Positions 16,077-25,728 of a DNA stretch of 64,000 bases are shown here, one piece after another. This DNA comes from Pseudoalteromonas sp. H105. Lineage in GTDB: Bacteria; Pseudomonadota; Gammaproteobacteria; Enterobacterales; Alteromonadaceae. The stretch spans positions 1 to 64,000 of the forward strand of contig NZ_LOFH01000006.1 of assembly GCF_001469215.1 (NCBI RefSeq), in the 5' to 3' direction. A program made the translations under genes and the position numbers. Numbering within the stretch: position 1 is the stretch's first letter; every line of letters begins with the position of its first letter. Under the pieces are notes generated by a model, which did not search any database, had not been told where the DNA came from, and saw only the letters and a program-made list of their open reading frames with translations.

Positions 16077-16874
16077 ATGGCTAAAGCAAGCAAGTATACG
16101 TCCAGAACCCCAGATGAAAATGGAGTAATACACTGGAGTGATGAAGAAAATAAAATATGGTCTGAACTCGTTGCCCGTCAGTTAAAATGTATTGAAGGAA
16201 AAGCGTGCGATGAATATATGGAAGGACTAAAAAAAATAAACCTTCCTCATGATCGCATACCGCAACTTAGCGAGCTGAACGAAGTACTGCTAGCTACCAC
16301 AGGTTGGCAGGTGGCTCCTGTGCCTGCATTGATTGATTTTGATGAGTTCTTCCGCCTATTAGCGAATAAGCAATTCCCGGTAGCCACTTTTATTCGCACA
16401 CGTGAAGAGTTCGATTACTTACAAGAGCCTGATATTTTTCACGAAATATTTGGCCATTGTGCAATGCTAACCAACCCAGATTTTGCAGAGTTTACTCATA
16501 AATATGGCCAACTAGGCTATGCTGCACAAAAGAAAGACCGGGTTTATCTTGCGCGTATGTATTGGTTTACTGTTGAGTTTGGCTTAATGCAAACAGAAAA
16601 CGGTTTACGTATATACGGTGGTGGTATTTTATCAAGCCCAGGCGAAACCCAATACGTTTATTCAGACACCCCTGAAATAAACCCAATGAATGTATTGGAT
16701 GTTTTACGCACTCCATACCGTATTGATATAATGCAGCCTTTATATTACACAATTAATTCTATTCATGATCTATTTGATATTTCTCAATTAGATATTATGT
16801 CGTTAGTTGAACAAGCAAAAGAATTGGGGTTACATGACCCAAAGTTTCCTCCTAAAGAAAAATTAGCAAGTTAA
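16077..16874 (+). CDS. phhA: phenylalanine 4-monooxygenase
   Basis: A 265-residue bacterial aromatic amino-acid hydroxylase that converts phenylalanine to tyrosine with a tetrahydropterin cofactor and iron. The iron ligands His122, His127 (HEIFGH) and Glu167 (in VEFGLM) are all present. It lacks the eukaryotic regulatory domain, as usual in bacteria. An AAGAAGG ribosome site precedes the ATG. phhB follows after nine bases and recycles the pterin, so the two form a phhAB operon. A possible TyrR-type box lies upstream. Confidence 0.95.
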   Translation: MAKASKYTSRTPDENGVIHWSDEENKIWSELVARQLKCIEGKACDEYMEGLKKINLPHDRIPQLSELNEVLLATTGWQVAPVPALIDFDEFFRLLANKQFPVATFIRTREEFDYLQEPDIFHEIFGHCAMLTNPDFAEFTHKYGQLGYAAQKKDRVYLARMYWFTVEFGLMQTENGLRIYGGGILSSPGETQYVYSDTPEINPMNVLDVLRTPYRIDIMQPLYYTINSIHDLFDISQLDIMSLVEQAKELGLHDPKFPPKEKLAS

Positions 16875-16883
16875 GGATTTAAA

Positions 16884-17228
16884 ATGTCATCATTAAGCAC
16901 GCAAACGTGTGAAGCCTGTCACGTAGATGCACCAAAAGTATCAGACGCAGAACTCGCTGAATTAATCAAAATGATCCCAGACTGGGTGCCTGAAGTACGC
17001 GATGGCATAATGCAACTTGAGCGCGTATACAAATTTAAAAACTTCAAACAAGCAATTGCGTTCACTAATAAAGTGGGCGATATGGCTGAAGATGAAGGTC
17101 ACCACCCAGGTTTGTTAACTGAATGGGGCAAGGTTACAGTTACATGGTGGAGCCACTCTATTAAAGGCCTTCACAAAAACGATTTTATCTGTGCTGCTAA
17201 GACAGACGATGTGTTTGCTGCACTTTAA
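16884..17228 (+). CDS. phhB: 4a-hydroxytetrahydrobiopterin dehydratase
   Basis: A 114-residue pterin-4a-carbinolamine dehydratase (PCD/DCoH fold). The active-site GHHP (His73 and His74) and a later [10 protein letters not shown] segment (about 90-99) are conserved. It dehydrates the carbinolamine formed by PhhA so that the cofactor can be reduced again. It lies nine bases after phhA and is followed by a strong terminator. An extra Cys-containing N-terminal stretch of about 15 residues precedes the fold. Confidence 0.95.
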   Translation: MSSLSTQTCEACHVDAPKVSDAELAELIKMIPDWVPEVRDGIMQLERVYKFKNFKQAIAFTNKVGDMAEDEGHHPGLLTEWGKVTVTWWSHSIKGLHKNDFICAAKTDDVFAAL

Positions 17229-17254
17229 ATAACATTGCTCTGCCCAAAGAGTGT

Positions 17255-17282
17255 AAAGGCGCATTAAGTAATGCGCCTTTTT
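17255..17282 (+). terminator. intrinsic terminator after phhB
   Basis: AAAGGCGCATT pairs with AATGCGCCTTT around AAGT and is followed by T residues. It ends the phhAB operon. Confidence 0.88.
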
Positions 17283-17606
17283 GCTATTCTAATTTACTCC
17301 GCCTCTTATGCTCCAGCTTCTTTGATAAAAAGCCCGTTACTAACGTTGTCACTTCAATCATTATTGAGGCTCCAAGCAATGTATTAGAACCAAATTACAG
17401 CTCAGGTAAACAGATGGATTAAACTTTTTATCGGGATAGGTCAACTATCTAAAAGTGGTGATGTTAGCATCACACCAACCATGGTTTTGCTCAGCCATAA
17501 ATGGCCCTGTCACTGCTTTAAATATATCTTGCTGCAAAGTTAACCCTTGCGATGAAGTTTGGTACAATCAGCCGTCTTTTTTCAAAAATTATTAAGGTAG
17601 TCGCGG
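17283..17606 (+). other. phhB-hrpA intergenic region with promoter
   Basis: No gene is seen here. A sigma-70-like promoter for hrpA is plausible: TTAACC at 17540-17545, a 17-base spacer and TACAAT at 17563-17568. A small perfect stem (GTGATG/CATCAC around TTAG, 17458-17473) lies in the middle and has no obvious role. The rest is unremarkable AT-rich sequence. Confidence 0.5.
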
Positions 17607-20600
17607 GTGGTAAACCTAGGTCAATTGTTTGGTGAACTAAAAACGTGTTTAAGAAGAGATCAATTCATCTTTAAGAAACGTCTTCATGGCATAAAAAAAA
17701 TAACAGATGAAGCGAAGCAAACCGGTGTTATTGAAAAAATAGCGGCTGACATAGCACGTAGCCAACAGTTACGTGAAGCCCGTTTAGCGCAATTACCAAA
17801 AGTAACCTACCCAGAGCAGTTGCCTGTTAGCCAGAAAAAAGAAGACATTAAAGAGGCGATAGCGAACAACCAAGTGGTCATCATTGCGGGTGAGACAGGC
17901 TCAGGTAAGACAACGCAAATACCTAAAATGTGTTTAGAGCTAGGCCGCGGTGTTGATGGGTATATTGGTCATACACAGCCTAGACGTTTAGCTGCCCGCA
18001 GTGTTGCAGATCGCATTGCCAGTGAAATGCAATGTGAGCTTGGTCAGCAAGTCGGCTTTAAAATTCGATTTAGTGATCAAGTATCTAATAACAGTTATAT
18101 TAAATTAATGACTGACGGTATTTTATTAGCCGAGATTCAACAAGATCGTTTTTTAAATCAATACGACACGATTATTATCGATGAGGCTCACGAACGCAGC
18201 CTCAATATTGACTTTATTTTAGGTTACTTGAAAAACTTGCTTCCAAAGCGCCCTGATTTAAAAGTTATTATCACCTCAGCGACTATCGACCCTGAGCGTT
18301 TTTCAAAACATTTTAACAATGCCCCCATTATTGAAGTATCAGGTCGCACTTTCCCCGTTGATGTCCGTTACAGGCCGTTAGTTGAAATAGATAAGGATGA
18401 CATGGAAGCAGAAGGCGATCAGCTGCAAGGTATTTTTGACGCCGTTGATGAGTTATGCCAAGAAGGGCCTGGCGACATATTAATATTTTTAAATGGTGAA
18501 CGTGAAATTCGCGATACAGCAGATGCGCTTGGCAAACGCAATCTCAAGGGGGCTGACGTTTTGCCTTTGTATTCACGATTATCAAATGCTGAACAGAACC
18601 GTATTTTCGCGCCGCATAGCCGTCGTCATATTATTTTGTCGACCAATGTGGCAGAAACATCGTTAACTGTCCCAGGTATCCGCTATGTAATTGACCCTGG
18701 TACAGCGCGAATAAGTCGTTATAGTTATCGCACCAAAGTACAACGTCTGCCTATCGAAGCAATCTCACAGGCTAGCGCTAATCAGCGAAAGGGACGTTGT
18801 GGGCGTGTAGAAGCGGGTATTTGTATTCGACTATACAGTGAGGATGACTTTAATTCGCGTTCAGAATTTACCGACCCAGAAATCTTGCGTACAAACCTTG
18901 CCTCAGTGATTCTAAAGATGCTTGGTTTAGGGCTGGGCGATATGGCTAAGTTTCCGTTTGTACAAGCGCCAGATAGCCGAAATATCAATGATGGCTTAAC
19001 TTTACTTGAAGAGCTCGAGGCGGTAAAACCAAGTAAGCGACAGCAAGAAACACGGTTGACTAAATCTGGTATGGATTTAAGCCGATTACCGGTGGATCCC
19101 CGTCTGGCAAAAATGGTACTCACGGCGCAAAAGCTCGGCGCACTGCGAGAAGTGATTATCATAGTGGCTGCTTTGTCGATTCAAGACCCTCGCGAGCGCC
19201 CGCAAGAAAAACGTGCAGCGGCGAACGAAAAACATGGTCGTTTTGATGATCCAGATTCTGATTTCATTGCATTTTTAAATTTATGGAATTATTTAGAAGA
19301 ACAACAAAGCGAGCTAAGTAACAGCCAATTTAGAAAGTTATGCCAAAAAGAGATGCTTGCTTATATGCGAGTGCGGGAATGGCAAGACATTGTCTATCAG
19401 CTGAGTACCGTGTGTAACGAAATGGGGATGAAGGCGACAACCAATGTAGCTGAAGGTGATAAAATTCACCAAGCGCTGCTAAGCGGCATGCTTAGCCATA
19501 TTGGTTTTAAAGACGAAAAACAATTATACAAAGGGGCGCGTAATAGCCAGTTTCATATTTTTCCCGGGTCGGGTTTGTTTAAGAAGAGCCCTAAATGGCT
19601 TATGTCGGCTGAATTGGTTGAAACCAGTAAGCTGTATGCGCGCATCAACGCCAAAATAAACCTTGATTGGGTTGAACCCCTTGCTCAACATTTAGTAAAA
19701 CGAAGTTACAGTGAACCTCACTGGGAGAAAAAACCAGGTGCGGTTATTGCCTTTGAGCAGCAAGTGCTTTATGGATTGATCATTGTCTCTAAGCGCCGAT
19801 GTGTATATAGCAATATTGATCCAAAAGTAAGCCGTGAGTTATTTATTCGCAGCGCATTAGTAGAACAAGAGCTGGGTCAAAATGAAGGGTTTTTACAGTT
19901 TAACCGTGAGCTGATTGAAGATATTCAAACGTTAGAGAATAAAAGCCGCCGCCGCGATATATTGGTCGATGAGCAAACACTTTATGAGTTTTATGAAAAG
20001 AAAATTCCAAGTGATGTAAATAACCGTGCTGCGTTCACAAAATGGTATAAAACTAAAAAACAGCAAGATAAACGATTTTTACACATGACCCGCGATGATT
20101 TGATGCAACACGGTGCGGATAGCGTCACAGAATTTGACTACCCCGATGTATGGCAACAAAATAATTTAATGCTACCGCTGAGTTATCATTTTGATCCGGG
20201 TCAAGCTGTGGACGGTGTTGCGGTGCAGATCCCTGTGGCATTGCTAAACCAAGTTGAGGAAAGCGGGTTTGACTGGCATATTCCGGCATTTCGTCATGAC
20301 TTAATCACAGGGCTGATTAAATCACTGCCTAAATCGTTGCGCCGTAACTTTGTTCCAGCCCCCAATTACGCAGATGCGGTACTGGCTGCTATTACGCCGA
20401 TGCAAGGTAATTTCATCGAGGCTATCAGTCATCAGCTATTACGCATGACAGGCGTGAGAGTCGATCCCGATGCATGGGACTTATCGACACTTGCAACTCA
20501 TTTACGTTTTCAGTTTGAAGTGCGTGATGACAAAAATACATTACTCGCTCGCGGTATGGATCTCGCCAAGCTTAAAGCGCAGTTACAAGGTAAAGTGACA

Positions 20601-21494
20601 CAAACACTTTCTAAAGTGGCTGATAAAGGCATAGAGAAAGCTGATTTAACCCAGTGGGATTTTGGGAAATTACCGACGTCTTATGTTAAGAAGCAGGGTC
20701 AGTACGAGATAAAAGCGTACCCTGCGCTGGTGGATAAAAAATCAACGACAGCGGTCGAGTTATTTGATAACGAAATTAAAGCGCACGCAGCACATCAGCA
20801 GGGCTTGCGACGTTTGGTATTGTTAAATGTGCCATCGCCAATAAAATATTTACAACAAAACCTACCCAACAAAGCCAAACTAGGGCTATATTTTAACCCA
20901 TTTGGTAAGGTGGCTGATTTAATCGATGATTGTATTGCAGCAGGCGTTGATAGCCTTTTACTTAGTTTAGGTGATGTTCGCACAGAGCACGCGTTTGAGC
21001 AGGTTAAAGAACACATCCGCGGTGAGCTTGGTGATGCAGTTGTGTTAATTGCAACTCAGGTTGAACAAGTATTAAGTATTGCTCATGCGGTACACAAAAG
21101 AATGAAAGGCCGTGTTGATCTAACCATGATCACAGCCCATGGTGATATTAAAAGTCAGCTAGAATCACTGGTTTTTAAAGGGTTTGTTTCTAGTCATGGT
21201 GCTGAAAAGTTGACTGATCTCATCCGATATTTAAAAGCGATAGAAAAGCGATTAGAAAAGTTGCCTGTTGACCCAAATCGTGACAGATTATGTGTACTAG
21301 AATTAGATAAAGTAGCACAAGAGTATCAAAAGCAGTTGAATAAGGTTGCCCCTGGGCTTCCTATACCAAAGGGGTTGATTGATGTTTTCTGGATGCAACA
21401 AGAGCTTAGAGTTTCGCTCTTTGCACAAACGTTAGGTACTCCATACCCTATTTCAGCTAAACGTGTTTTAAATGCTTTAAAAGAATGTGATTAG
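17607..21494 (+). CDS. hrpA: ATP-dependent RNA helicase HrpA
   Basis: A 1295-residue DEAH-box helicase, close to the E. coli length. Motif I GETGSGKT is at 95-102, the DEAH box at 192-195, TSATID forms motif III and QRKGRCGR motif VI, followed by HA2/OB-type domains and the long DUF3418 C-terminal region. In E. coli it acts on mRNA processing and on stalled or collided ribosomes. The start is GTG (17607), chosen because the N terminus then aligns with E. coli HrpA; no ATG fits. A receiver/PilZ gene pair follows closely. Confidence 0.95.
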   Translation: MVNLGQLFGELKTCLRRDQFIFKKRLHGIKKITDEAKQTGVIEKIAADIARSQQLREARLAQLPKVTYPEQLPVSQKKEDIKEAIANNQVVIIAGETGSGKTTQIPKMCLELGRGVDGYIGHTQPRRLAARSVADRIASEMQCELGQQVGFKIRFSDQVSNNSYIKLMTDGILLAEIQQDRFLNQYDTIIIDEAHERSLNIDFILGYLKNLLPKRPDLKVIITSATIDPERFSKHFNNAPIIEVSGRTFPVDVRYRPLVEIDKDDMEAEGDQLQGIFDAVDELCQEGPGDILIFLNGEREIRDTADALGKRNLKGADVLPLYSRLSNAEQNRIFAPHSRRHIILSTNVAETSLTVPGIRYVIDPGTARISRYSYRTKVQRLPIEAISQASANQRKGRCGRVEAGICIRLYSEDDFNSRSEFTDPEILRTNLASVILKMLGLGLGDMAKFPFVQAPDSRNINDGLTLLEELEAVKPSKRQQETRLTKSGMDLSRLPVDPRLAKMVLTAQKLGALREVIIIVAALSIQDPRERPQEKRAAANEKHGRFDDPDSDFIAFLNLWNYLEEQQSELSNSQFRKLCQKEMLAYMRVREWQDIVYQLSTVCNEMGMKATTNVAEGDKIHQALLSGMLSHIGFKDEKQLYKGARNSQFHIFPGSGLFKKSPKWLMSAELVETSKLYARINAKINLDWVEPLAQHLVKRSYSEPHWEKKPGAVIAFEQQVLYGLIIVSKRRCVYSNIDPKVSRELFIRSALVEQELGQNEGFLQFNRELIEDIQTLENKSRRRDILVDEQTLYEFYEKKIPSDVNNRAAFTKWYKTKKQQDKRFLHMTRDDLMQHGADSVTEFDYPDVWQQNNLMLPLSYHFDPGQAVDGVAVQIPVALLNQVEESGFDWHIPAFRHDLITGLIKSLPKSLRRNFVPAPNYADAVLAAITPMQGNFIEAISHQLLRMTGVRVDPDAWDLSTLATHLRFQFEVRDDKNTLLARGMDLAKLKAQLQGKVTQTLSKVADKGIEKADLTQWDFGKLPTSYVKKQGQYEIKAYPALVDKKSTTAVELFDNEIKAHAAHQQGLRRLVLLNVPSPIKYLQQNLPNKAKLGLYFNPFGKVADLIDDCIAAGVDSLLLSLGDVRTEHAFEQVKEHIRGELGDAVVLIATQVEQVLSIAHAVHKRMKGRVDLTMITAHGDIKSQLESLVFKGFVSSHGAEKLTDLIRYLKAIEKRLEKLPVDPNRDRLCVLELDKVAQEYQKQLNKVAPGLPIPKGLIDVFWMQQELRVSLFAQTLGTPYPISAKRVLNALKECD

Positions 21495-21527
21495 CATTAA
21501 CATGACAAGAAGGAACTAGCAATTATT

Positions 21528-21905
21528 ATGGATTCAATGGCTCGCTCACGGCTGCAACTATTGGTTGTAGATGATGAGTATTTCAATTTTGAAATGCTAA
21601 AAGCGTCGTTATCAAATAGCTTCGACTTAAGTTATGCTGATTCAGGCCAAAGCTGCTTAACTTCAGCGATTGCCAGCCCCCCTGACGTTATTTTGTTAGA
21701 TGTTTGTATGCCGGGGCTTGATGGTTACGATACGTGCCGCATGTTAAAAAATACACCTGAAACACGTGATATTCCGGTGGTAATGGTATCAGGCTTAGAG
21801 TCAGAGCAAGAACAGCGAGCAGGGTTTGAAGCGGGTTGTGATGCCTATGTTATTAAGCCATTTTCAGTGGTTGTGCTAGTTGATAAAATTAACAGTGTTG
21901 TTTAG
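21528..21905 (+). CDS. stand-alone receiver domain protein
   Basis: A 125-residue response regulator made only of a receiver domain. The acidic pair Asp15/Asp16, phosphoacceptor Asp58 (ILLDVCMPG), Ser88 and Lys110 (VIKPF) are all present, so phosphorylation should be possible. There is no output domain. It is 33 bases after hrpA with an AAGGAA ribosome site, and a PilZ gene follows eight bases later, which suggests a two-protein module in which phosphorylation and c-di-GMP signals meet. No histidine kinase is nearby. The cognate kinase and target are unknown. Confidence 0.88.
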   Translation: MDSMARSRLQLLVVDDEYFNFEMLKASLSNSFDLSYADSGQSCLTSAIASPPDVILLDVCMPGLDGYDTCRMLKNTPETRDIPVVMVSGLESEQEQRAGFEAGCDAYVIKPFSVVVLVDKINSVV

Positions 21906-21913
21906 GAGACAGT

Positions 21914-22210
21914 ATGCTTAATGAAGACCAACGTAATTTCAGACGGATGCAAATTAACGCAAAAGCGACTTTAACAACGTTAGAGCCAATTGCAGATGAA
22001 CAATATGATGCATTATGTGTTGATTTAAGTGCCACAGGGTTGTCTTTACAATTGGATGATTTGTTAGAGATAGGCACAATTGTGAAGGTTAAAATTGACT
22101 CAACGAGTCCAACAATAGCACCTTTAGATGCTATTGCTAAAGTAATACGTGCCTCGAAGGAAGACGATGGCACGATCACTGCGGGTCTAGAAATTATGAG
22201 TTTTAACTAG
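21914..22210 (+). CDS. PilZ domain protein (c-di-GMP receptor candidate)
   Basis: A 98-residue single-domain PilZ protein. The c-di-GMP-binding RxxxR motif is at Arg7-Arg11, and the second motif is DLSATG (about 51-56). Both are intact, so dinucleotide binding is likely. It is co-transcribed with the receiver gene just upstream. Its stop codon lies inside a perfect palindrome shared with the stop codon of the converging rlmI gene. Likely downstream effects on motility or surface attachment are inference only. Confidence 0.87.
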   Translation: MLNEDQRNFRRMQINAKATLTTLEPIADEQYDALCVDLSATGLSLQLDDLLEIGTIVKVKIDSTSPTIAPLDAIAKVIRASKEDDGTITAGLEIMSFN

Positions 22211-22225
22211 GGTCTGAGACCCTAG
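22207..22225. terminator. palindrome spanning both stop codons of convergent genes
   Basis: CTAGGGTCT-G-AGACCCTAG is a perfect 9-base-arm palindrome. The left TAG ends the PilZ gene on the plus strand and the mirrored TAG ends rlmI on the minus strand. No U run is present on either side, so termination efficiency is uncertain. Confidence 0.55.
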
Positions 22226-23424
22226 AACACTTTGCAGATGAGGCCTTTTAGGTAAAAGCCTTCTGGGTAGCTACCAGCGATGGGGTGGTCAGCGGCTTGA
22301 TTCAAGCGTTCCATAATTAATAGATCTTTTCCTGCATCGAGCGCGGCATCGGCTACGACTTTTTGGAACAAGTTTTGTTCCATTAACCCTGAGCATGAAA
22401 AAGTCAGTAATGTGCCACCTGGTTTCAAAATTTGCATCGCAATCATATTGATATCTTTATAACCGCGACATGCGCCTGTTAGCTGCGCTTTATTATCTGC
22501 GAACTTGGGTGGGTCCATCACAATTGTATCAAACAGCACACCCTCTTCGCGGTATTGGCGTAGTAATTTAAAGACATCCTGCTTAACAAAGTCTACTTTG
22601 TTTAGGTCTAGGTTATTATGTTCAACATTTCGTTTAGCAGTATCAAGTGCAGGCTGAGATACATCTACATTGGTTACATGTTCACACCCACCACGCAATG
22701 CATACAGCGAAAATGTACCTGTATAGCTAAAGCAATTAAGCACTTTTTTATTTTTCGAAAAGCGCTCAAGTGCGGCGCGGCTATCACGTTGGTCGAGATA
22801 AAAACCTGTTTTGTGACCTTCAATGATATCGACTTCTAGTTTTAATCCGTTTTCTTCAATTAATACTGGTTGTTCAGGTTTGTTACCCCAAAGTACACCA
22901 GTTGTCGGTTCCAAGCCTTCTTTATTGCGCACATCGACGTCAGAGCGTTCATATACGTCACAGCCAGGGAAGATAGTCATTAGAGCAGCAACAATTTCAC
23001 CTTTATGACGTTCTGCACCAGCGCTTAATAATTGACATACCAAGACATTATCAAATTTATCAATGGTAACACCCGGAAGGAAGTCAGACTCAGCCGCACA
23101 TAGTCTAAAGCCGGTTAACCCGCCTTCTTCAATTACTTGGGCGCGAGCAGCAAGAGCTCGACGTAAACGGCGCTCAAAGAAATGTTGATCAATGACCTCT
23201 TTTTGATCAAAACTCCAAACGCGAGCACGAATTTGCGAGTGTGGGCTATAAGCTGCAGTTGCTAAGAATTTACCTTCGCTATCATGAATGGTAACGGTGT
23301 CACCTAGGCCAGGTTTGCCTTTAATTTTTTTAATCGCTTTAGAAAATAACCAAGGGTGTTTTCTTTTTAAAGACTTCTCACGACCAGCTTGCAGATAAAT
23401 TGCAGATGACATTTGCATACTCAT
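22222..23424 (-). CDS. rlmI: 23S rRNA (cytosine-5) methyltransferase RlmI family
   Basis: A SAM-dependent methyltransferase of about 400 residues of the RlmI/YccW family, which methylates C1962 of 23S rRNA in E. coli. The N-terminal PUA-like domain starts [17 protein letters not shown], and the catalytic domain has the FSYTG SAM-binding segment, DPPKFADNK and FSCS with the catalytic cysteine. The frame is open to 23502, but E. coli RlmI starts close to the ATG at 23424; another ATG six bases inside is possible. No good ribosome site decides between them. It converges on the receiver/PilZ pair. Confidence 0.88.
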   Translation of the reverse strand: MSMQMSSAIYLQAGREKSLKRKHPWLFSKAIKKIKGKPGLGDTVTIHDSEGKFLATAAYSPHSQIRARVWSFDQKEVIDQHFFERRLRRALAARAQVIEEGGLTGFRLCAAESDFLPGVTIDKFDNVLVCQLLSAGAERHKGEIVAALMTIFPGCDVYERSDVDVRNKEGLEPTTGVLWGNKPEQPVLIEENGLKLEVDIIEGHKTGFYLDQRDSRAALERFSKNKKVLNCFSYTGTFSLYALRGGCEHVTNVDVSQPALDTAKRNVEHNNLDLNKVDFVKQDVFKLLRQYREEGVLFDTIVMDPPKFADNKAQLTGACRGYKDINMIAMQILKPGGTLLTFSCSGLMEQNLFQKVVADAALDAGKDLLIMERLNQAADHPIAGSYPEGFYLKGLICKVF

Positions 23425-23549
23425 AATAGATAAATTGGCGGCCATTTTAGTAAAGCAAGGCTTAACATACAACGAATGTTTTGCACAACCGCCTATAAGC
23501 ACGGTAGAGTAACGCTAATTTATTGTTTTACATTGAAACCTAAGTATTT

Positions 23550-24209
23550 ATGGAACAGCGAGTTGCACTATCCAATTCTTTGAAAAAGCTCGAGGAAGCG
23601 TGTCGAACGTTTATTTCCTCACTTACCTGCGCAGATGTAGCGCATGATATAACCCACATTGAACGTGTTGTCAGAGTTGCAAAAAAACTGTGTCGCGCTG
23701 AGCAAGCGAATATGGCTATTGTGTTGCCCGCTGCGTGGCTGCACGATTGTGTTGCGGTTGCAAAGGATCACCCTGATCGTGCTAAAGCGTCGACCATGGC
23801 CGCAGACAAGGCCATTCAATTTTTAAGCACAATCGGGTATGACGACTCTTATTTTGATGCTATTCATCATGCCATTGCAGCACACAGTTTCAGTGCAAAT
23901 ATCCAAGTCGAAACGGTTGAAGCGCAAATAGTTCAAGACGCAGATAGAATGGATGCATTAGGTGCTATTGGTGTTAGCCGATGCATGAAAGTTGGAGGGT
24001 CAATCAGCCGTCATCTTTACCACCCTCAAGACCCGTTTTGTAGCAACCGTGACGCGAATGACAAACTCTACACGCTTGATCATTTTTTTATCAAATTACT
24101 GCATGTTGCTAAGAGCATGAACACGCCATCGGCCAAAGCTGAGGCGAAGCGTCGCACTGATTATATGGTGGCATTTATTGAGCAACTAAAATCTGAAATA
24201 GGGGATTAA
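23550..24209 (+). CDS. HD domain phosphohydrolase (YedJ-like)
   Basis: A 219-residue HD-superfamily protein. The metal-binding residues include His36 (HDITHIERV), the HD pair His65-Asp66 (AAWLHDCV), paired histidines in the middle (AIHHAI) and a later Asp in VQDADRMDALG. This pattern matches the YedJ-like phosphohydrolases; the substrate, perhaps a nucleotide, is unknown. It diverges from rlmI across a short region and is followed with a one-base gap by a VOC protein, implying an operon. Soluble, cytoplasmic. Confidence 0.82.
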   Translation: MEQRVALSNSLKKLEEACRTFISSLTCADVAHDITHIERVVRVAKKLCRAEQANMAIVLPAAWLHDCVAVAKDHPDRAKASTMAADKAIQFLSTIGYDDSYFDAIHHAIAAHSFSANIQVETVEAQIVQDADRMDALGAIGVSRCMKVGGSISRHLYHPQDPFCSNRDANDKLYTLDHFFIKLLHVAKSMNTPSAKAEAKRRTDYMVAFIEQLKSEIGD

Positions 24210-24210
24210 T

Positions 24211-24624
24211 GTGACTAAACCTTTGTTACTAGGTGTCGATCATTGTCATCTTGATGTAGATAATTTATCAGACGCGATTATTTGGTATAAAGATATTTTG
24301 GGGTTTAGTATTGTGCCTGAACTTGCTTTTTGGGATGAAGGGAAAGGACCGCTAACGCTCGAAGATGCAGCTGCAACAACACGAATTGCTCTATTTGAAC
24401 GTCAAGGAAGGAGTAAAGGGATTGCGTTTGGTGCAACAGGCGAGCAGTTCCTCGCGTGGCTTATACACTTTGATCAGCATAAAATAAAAACAATCATTGC
24501 AGATCATGGCGTTACTTTTTCACTGTACTTTAAAGATAACAGCGATAACAACCATGAAATCACCTCTCACGATTATGCTTTTATAAACACAAATATTGAC
24601 TCGGCAAGGTTATATACGAAGTAG
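24211..24624 (+). CDS. VOC (glyoxalase/bleomycin resistance) family protein
   Basis: A 137-residue protein of the vicinal-oxygen-chelate superfamily with two beta-alpha-beta-beta-beta units. It opens GVDHCHLDVDNLSDAIIWYKDILGF in two conserved steps (His11/His13 region, then WYKDILG) and ends with a metal-ligand-like NNHEI. The GTG start at 24211 follows the stop of the HD gene by one base, so the two are co-translated. The reaction cannot be deduced; relatives include glyoxalases, dioxygenases and resistance proteins. It converges with the channel gene 16 bases downstream. Confidence 0.75.
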   Translation: MTKPLLLGVDHCHLDVDNLSDAIIWYKDILGFSIVPELAFWDEGKGPLTLEDAAATTRIALFERQGRSKGIAFGATGEQFLAWLIHFDQHKIKTIIADHGVTFSLYFKDNSDNNHEITSHDYAFINTNIDSARLYTK

Positions 24625-24640
24625 GCGATGCTTAAAATTT

Positions 24641-25621
24641 TTATCGTGTCATACGTTTAACAAACACCACAACGAACAATGCCAGCGAAAAACTGCCGCA
24701 GAAAGCCTCAATTGCGGCTATAAGCCTCGAAAGCCCTATGGGTGTTATATCACCATAGCCTAGCGTGGTAAATGTAACTACACTAAAATAAAAGCTGTTT
24801 AGTAAGGCCGATAAGTTATCACTCAATGGGGCGGAAAAGTCGAGTTGTAAAAGGGTGTCATCGTATGTCACGCCAAAGAGGAAGTAACAAAACGCGCAGA
24901 TAATAATGAGTGACAAACTAAAACGGATCACATTTTGTGGCTTTTCACCGTAACCACATAACATATCAATAAAACTTGAACTGAGTCGCTTTAATGAATA
25001 TTTCGGGTATTGCTCATGACGCATTTTCAGTTCTTTGTATGTAAAGTTACCTACCAACTCAAATAAGCCTTGCTGCTCTGACGCTTTTCGTAAATTACGA
25101 TAGATCTCTTCAGATTGCTCATAAAGATCCATTGCTTTAGTAGAGTCTTGTTGTTTAATTGCCGCTTTTGCTTGTTTCTCTTGAAGTAATTGTACCCCTA
25201 GATCTATGTTATCAATTCGTGTGTTACTTAGTTTGATACCTAATAAGTTTGTGTGTTGAAGGTTACAATAATGCAGGCTGGCTTCATGAAGGTTTGCTTT
25301 CATCAAGGAAGCATACGCTATTTTATTATTGAATAAATGTGCCCCAGAAAGGTTTGTACGATAAAAGTTACTATAAGAAAGATCAAACCCTTCTTCATCA
25401 TCATGTTTAACTAAGTTGAGGCCACTTAAGTTCGCCCGTTGAAGTTCAAGCCCTTGTAATAATCCACCTTTTTTTGCGTAACGCTCTAATTTTTGAGTGA
25501 GTTCAAGTGCGGTTTTATCAAATTTCTTATCGTGCCAAAAACAAAAACCTGTGCCCATGTCTGTTTCATGGCACTGCTTGTTATCAGGAGAGGTATAACT
25601 ACAACAAGGCTTATCTGGCAT
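24641..25621 (-). CDS. pentapeptide-repeat/potassium-channel fusion protein
   Basis: This 326-residue protein has three parts. The N terminus has a Cys/His cluster (Cys6, Cys7, Cys17, His18, Cys27, His30) that could bind a metal. Residues 57-142 are pentapeptide-like repeats of the A(N/D)LxG type, predicted to form a right-handed beta helix, followed by a helical linker (about 150-205). The C terminus has two membrane spans (about 231-252 and 298-322) flanking the pore signature TTLGYGD (285-291) of potassium-selective channels. It would form a two-span tetrameric channel with a cytosolic sensor domain. Ligand and physiological role are unknown. Confidence 0.85.
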   Translation of the reverse strand: MPDKPCCSYTSPDNKQCHETDMGTGFCFWHDKKFDKTALELTQKLERYAKKGGLLQGLELQRANLSGLNLVKHDDEEGFDLSYSNFYRTNLSGAHLFNNKIAYASLMKANLHEASLHYCNLQHTNLLGIKLSNTRIDNIDLGVQLLQEKQAKAAIKQQDSTKAMDLYEQSEEIYRNLRKASEQQGLFELVGNFTYKELKMRHEQYPKYSLKRLSSSFIDMLCGYGEKPQNVIRFSLSLIIICAFCYFLFGVTYDDTLLQLDFSAPLSDNLSALLNSFYFSVVTFTTLGYGDITPIGLSRLIAAIEAFCGSFSLALFVVVFVKRMTR

Positions 25622-25728
25622 AATGGTTTCAGCTTTAAATTATTATACTTATTTATAGATTAGCAGTTATTTAGCAAGGTATTATGTTCGCAAGTAAATT
25701 TCTTTATTAGTCCACTCAAGAGTTTAAA

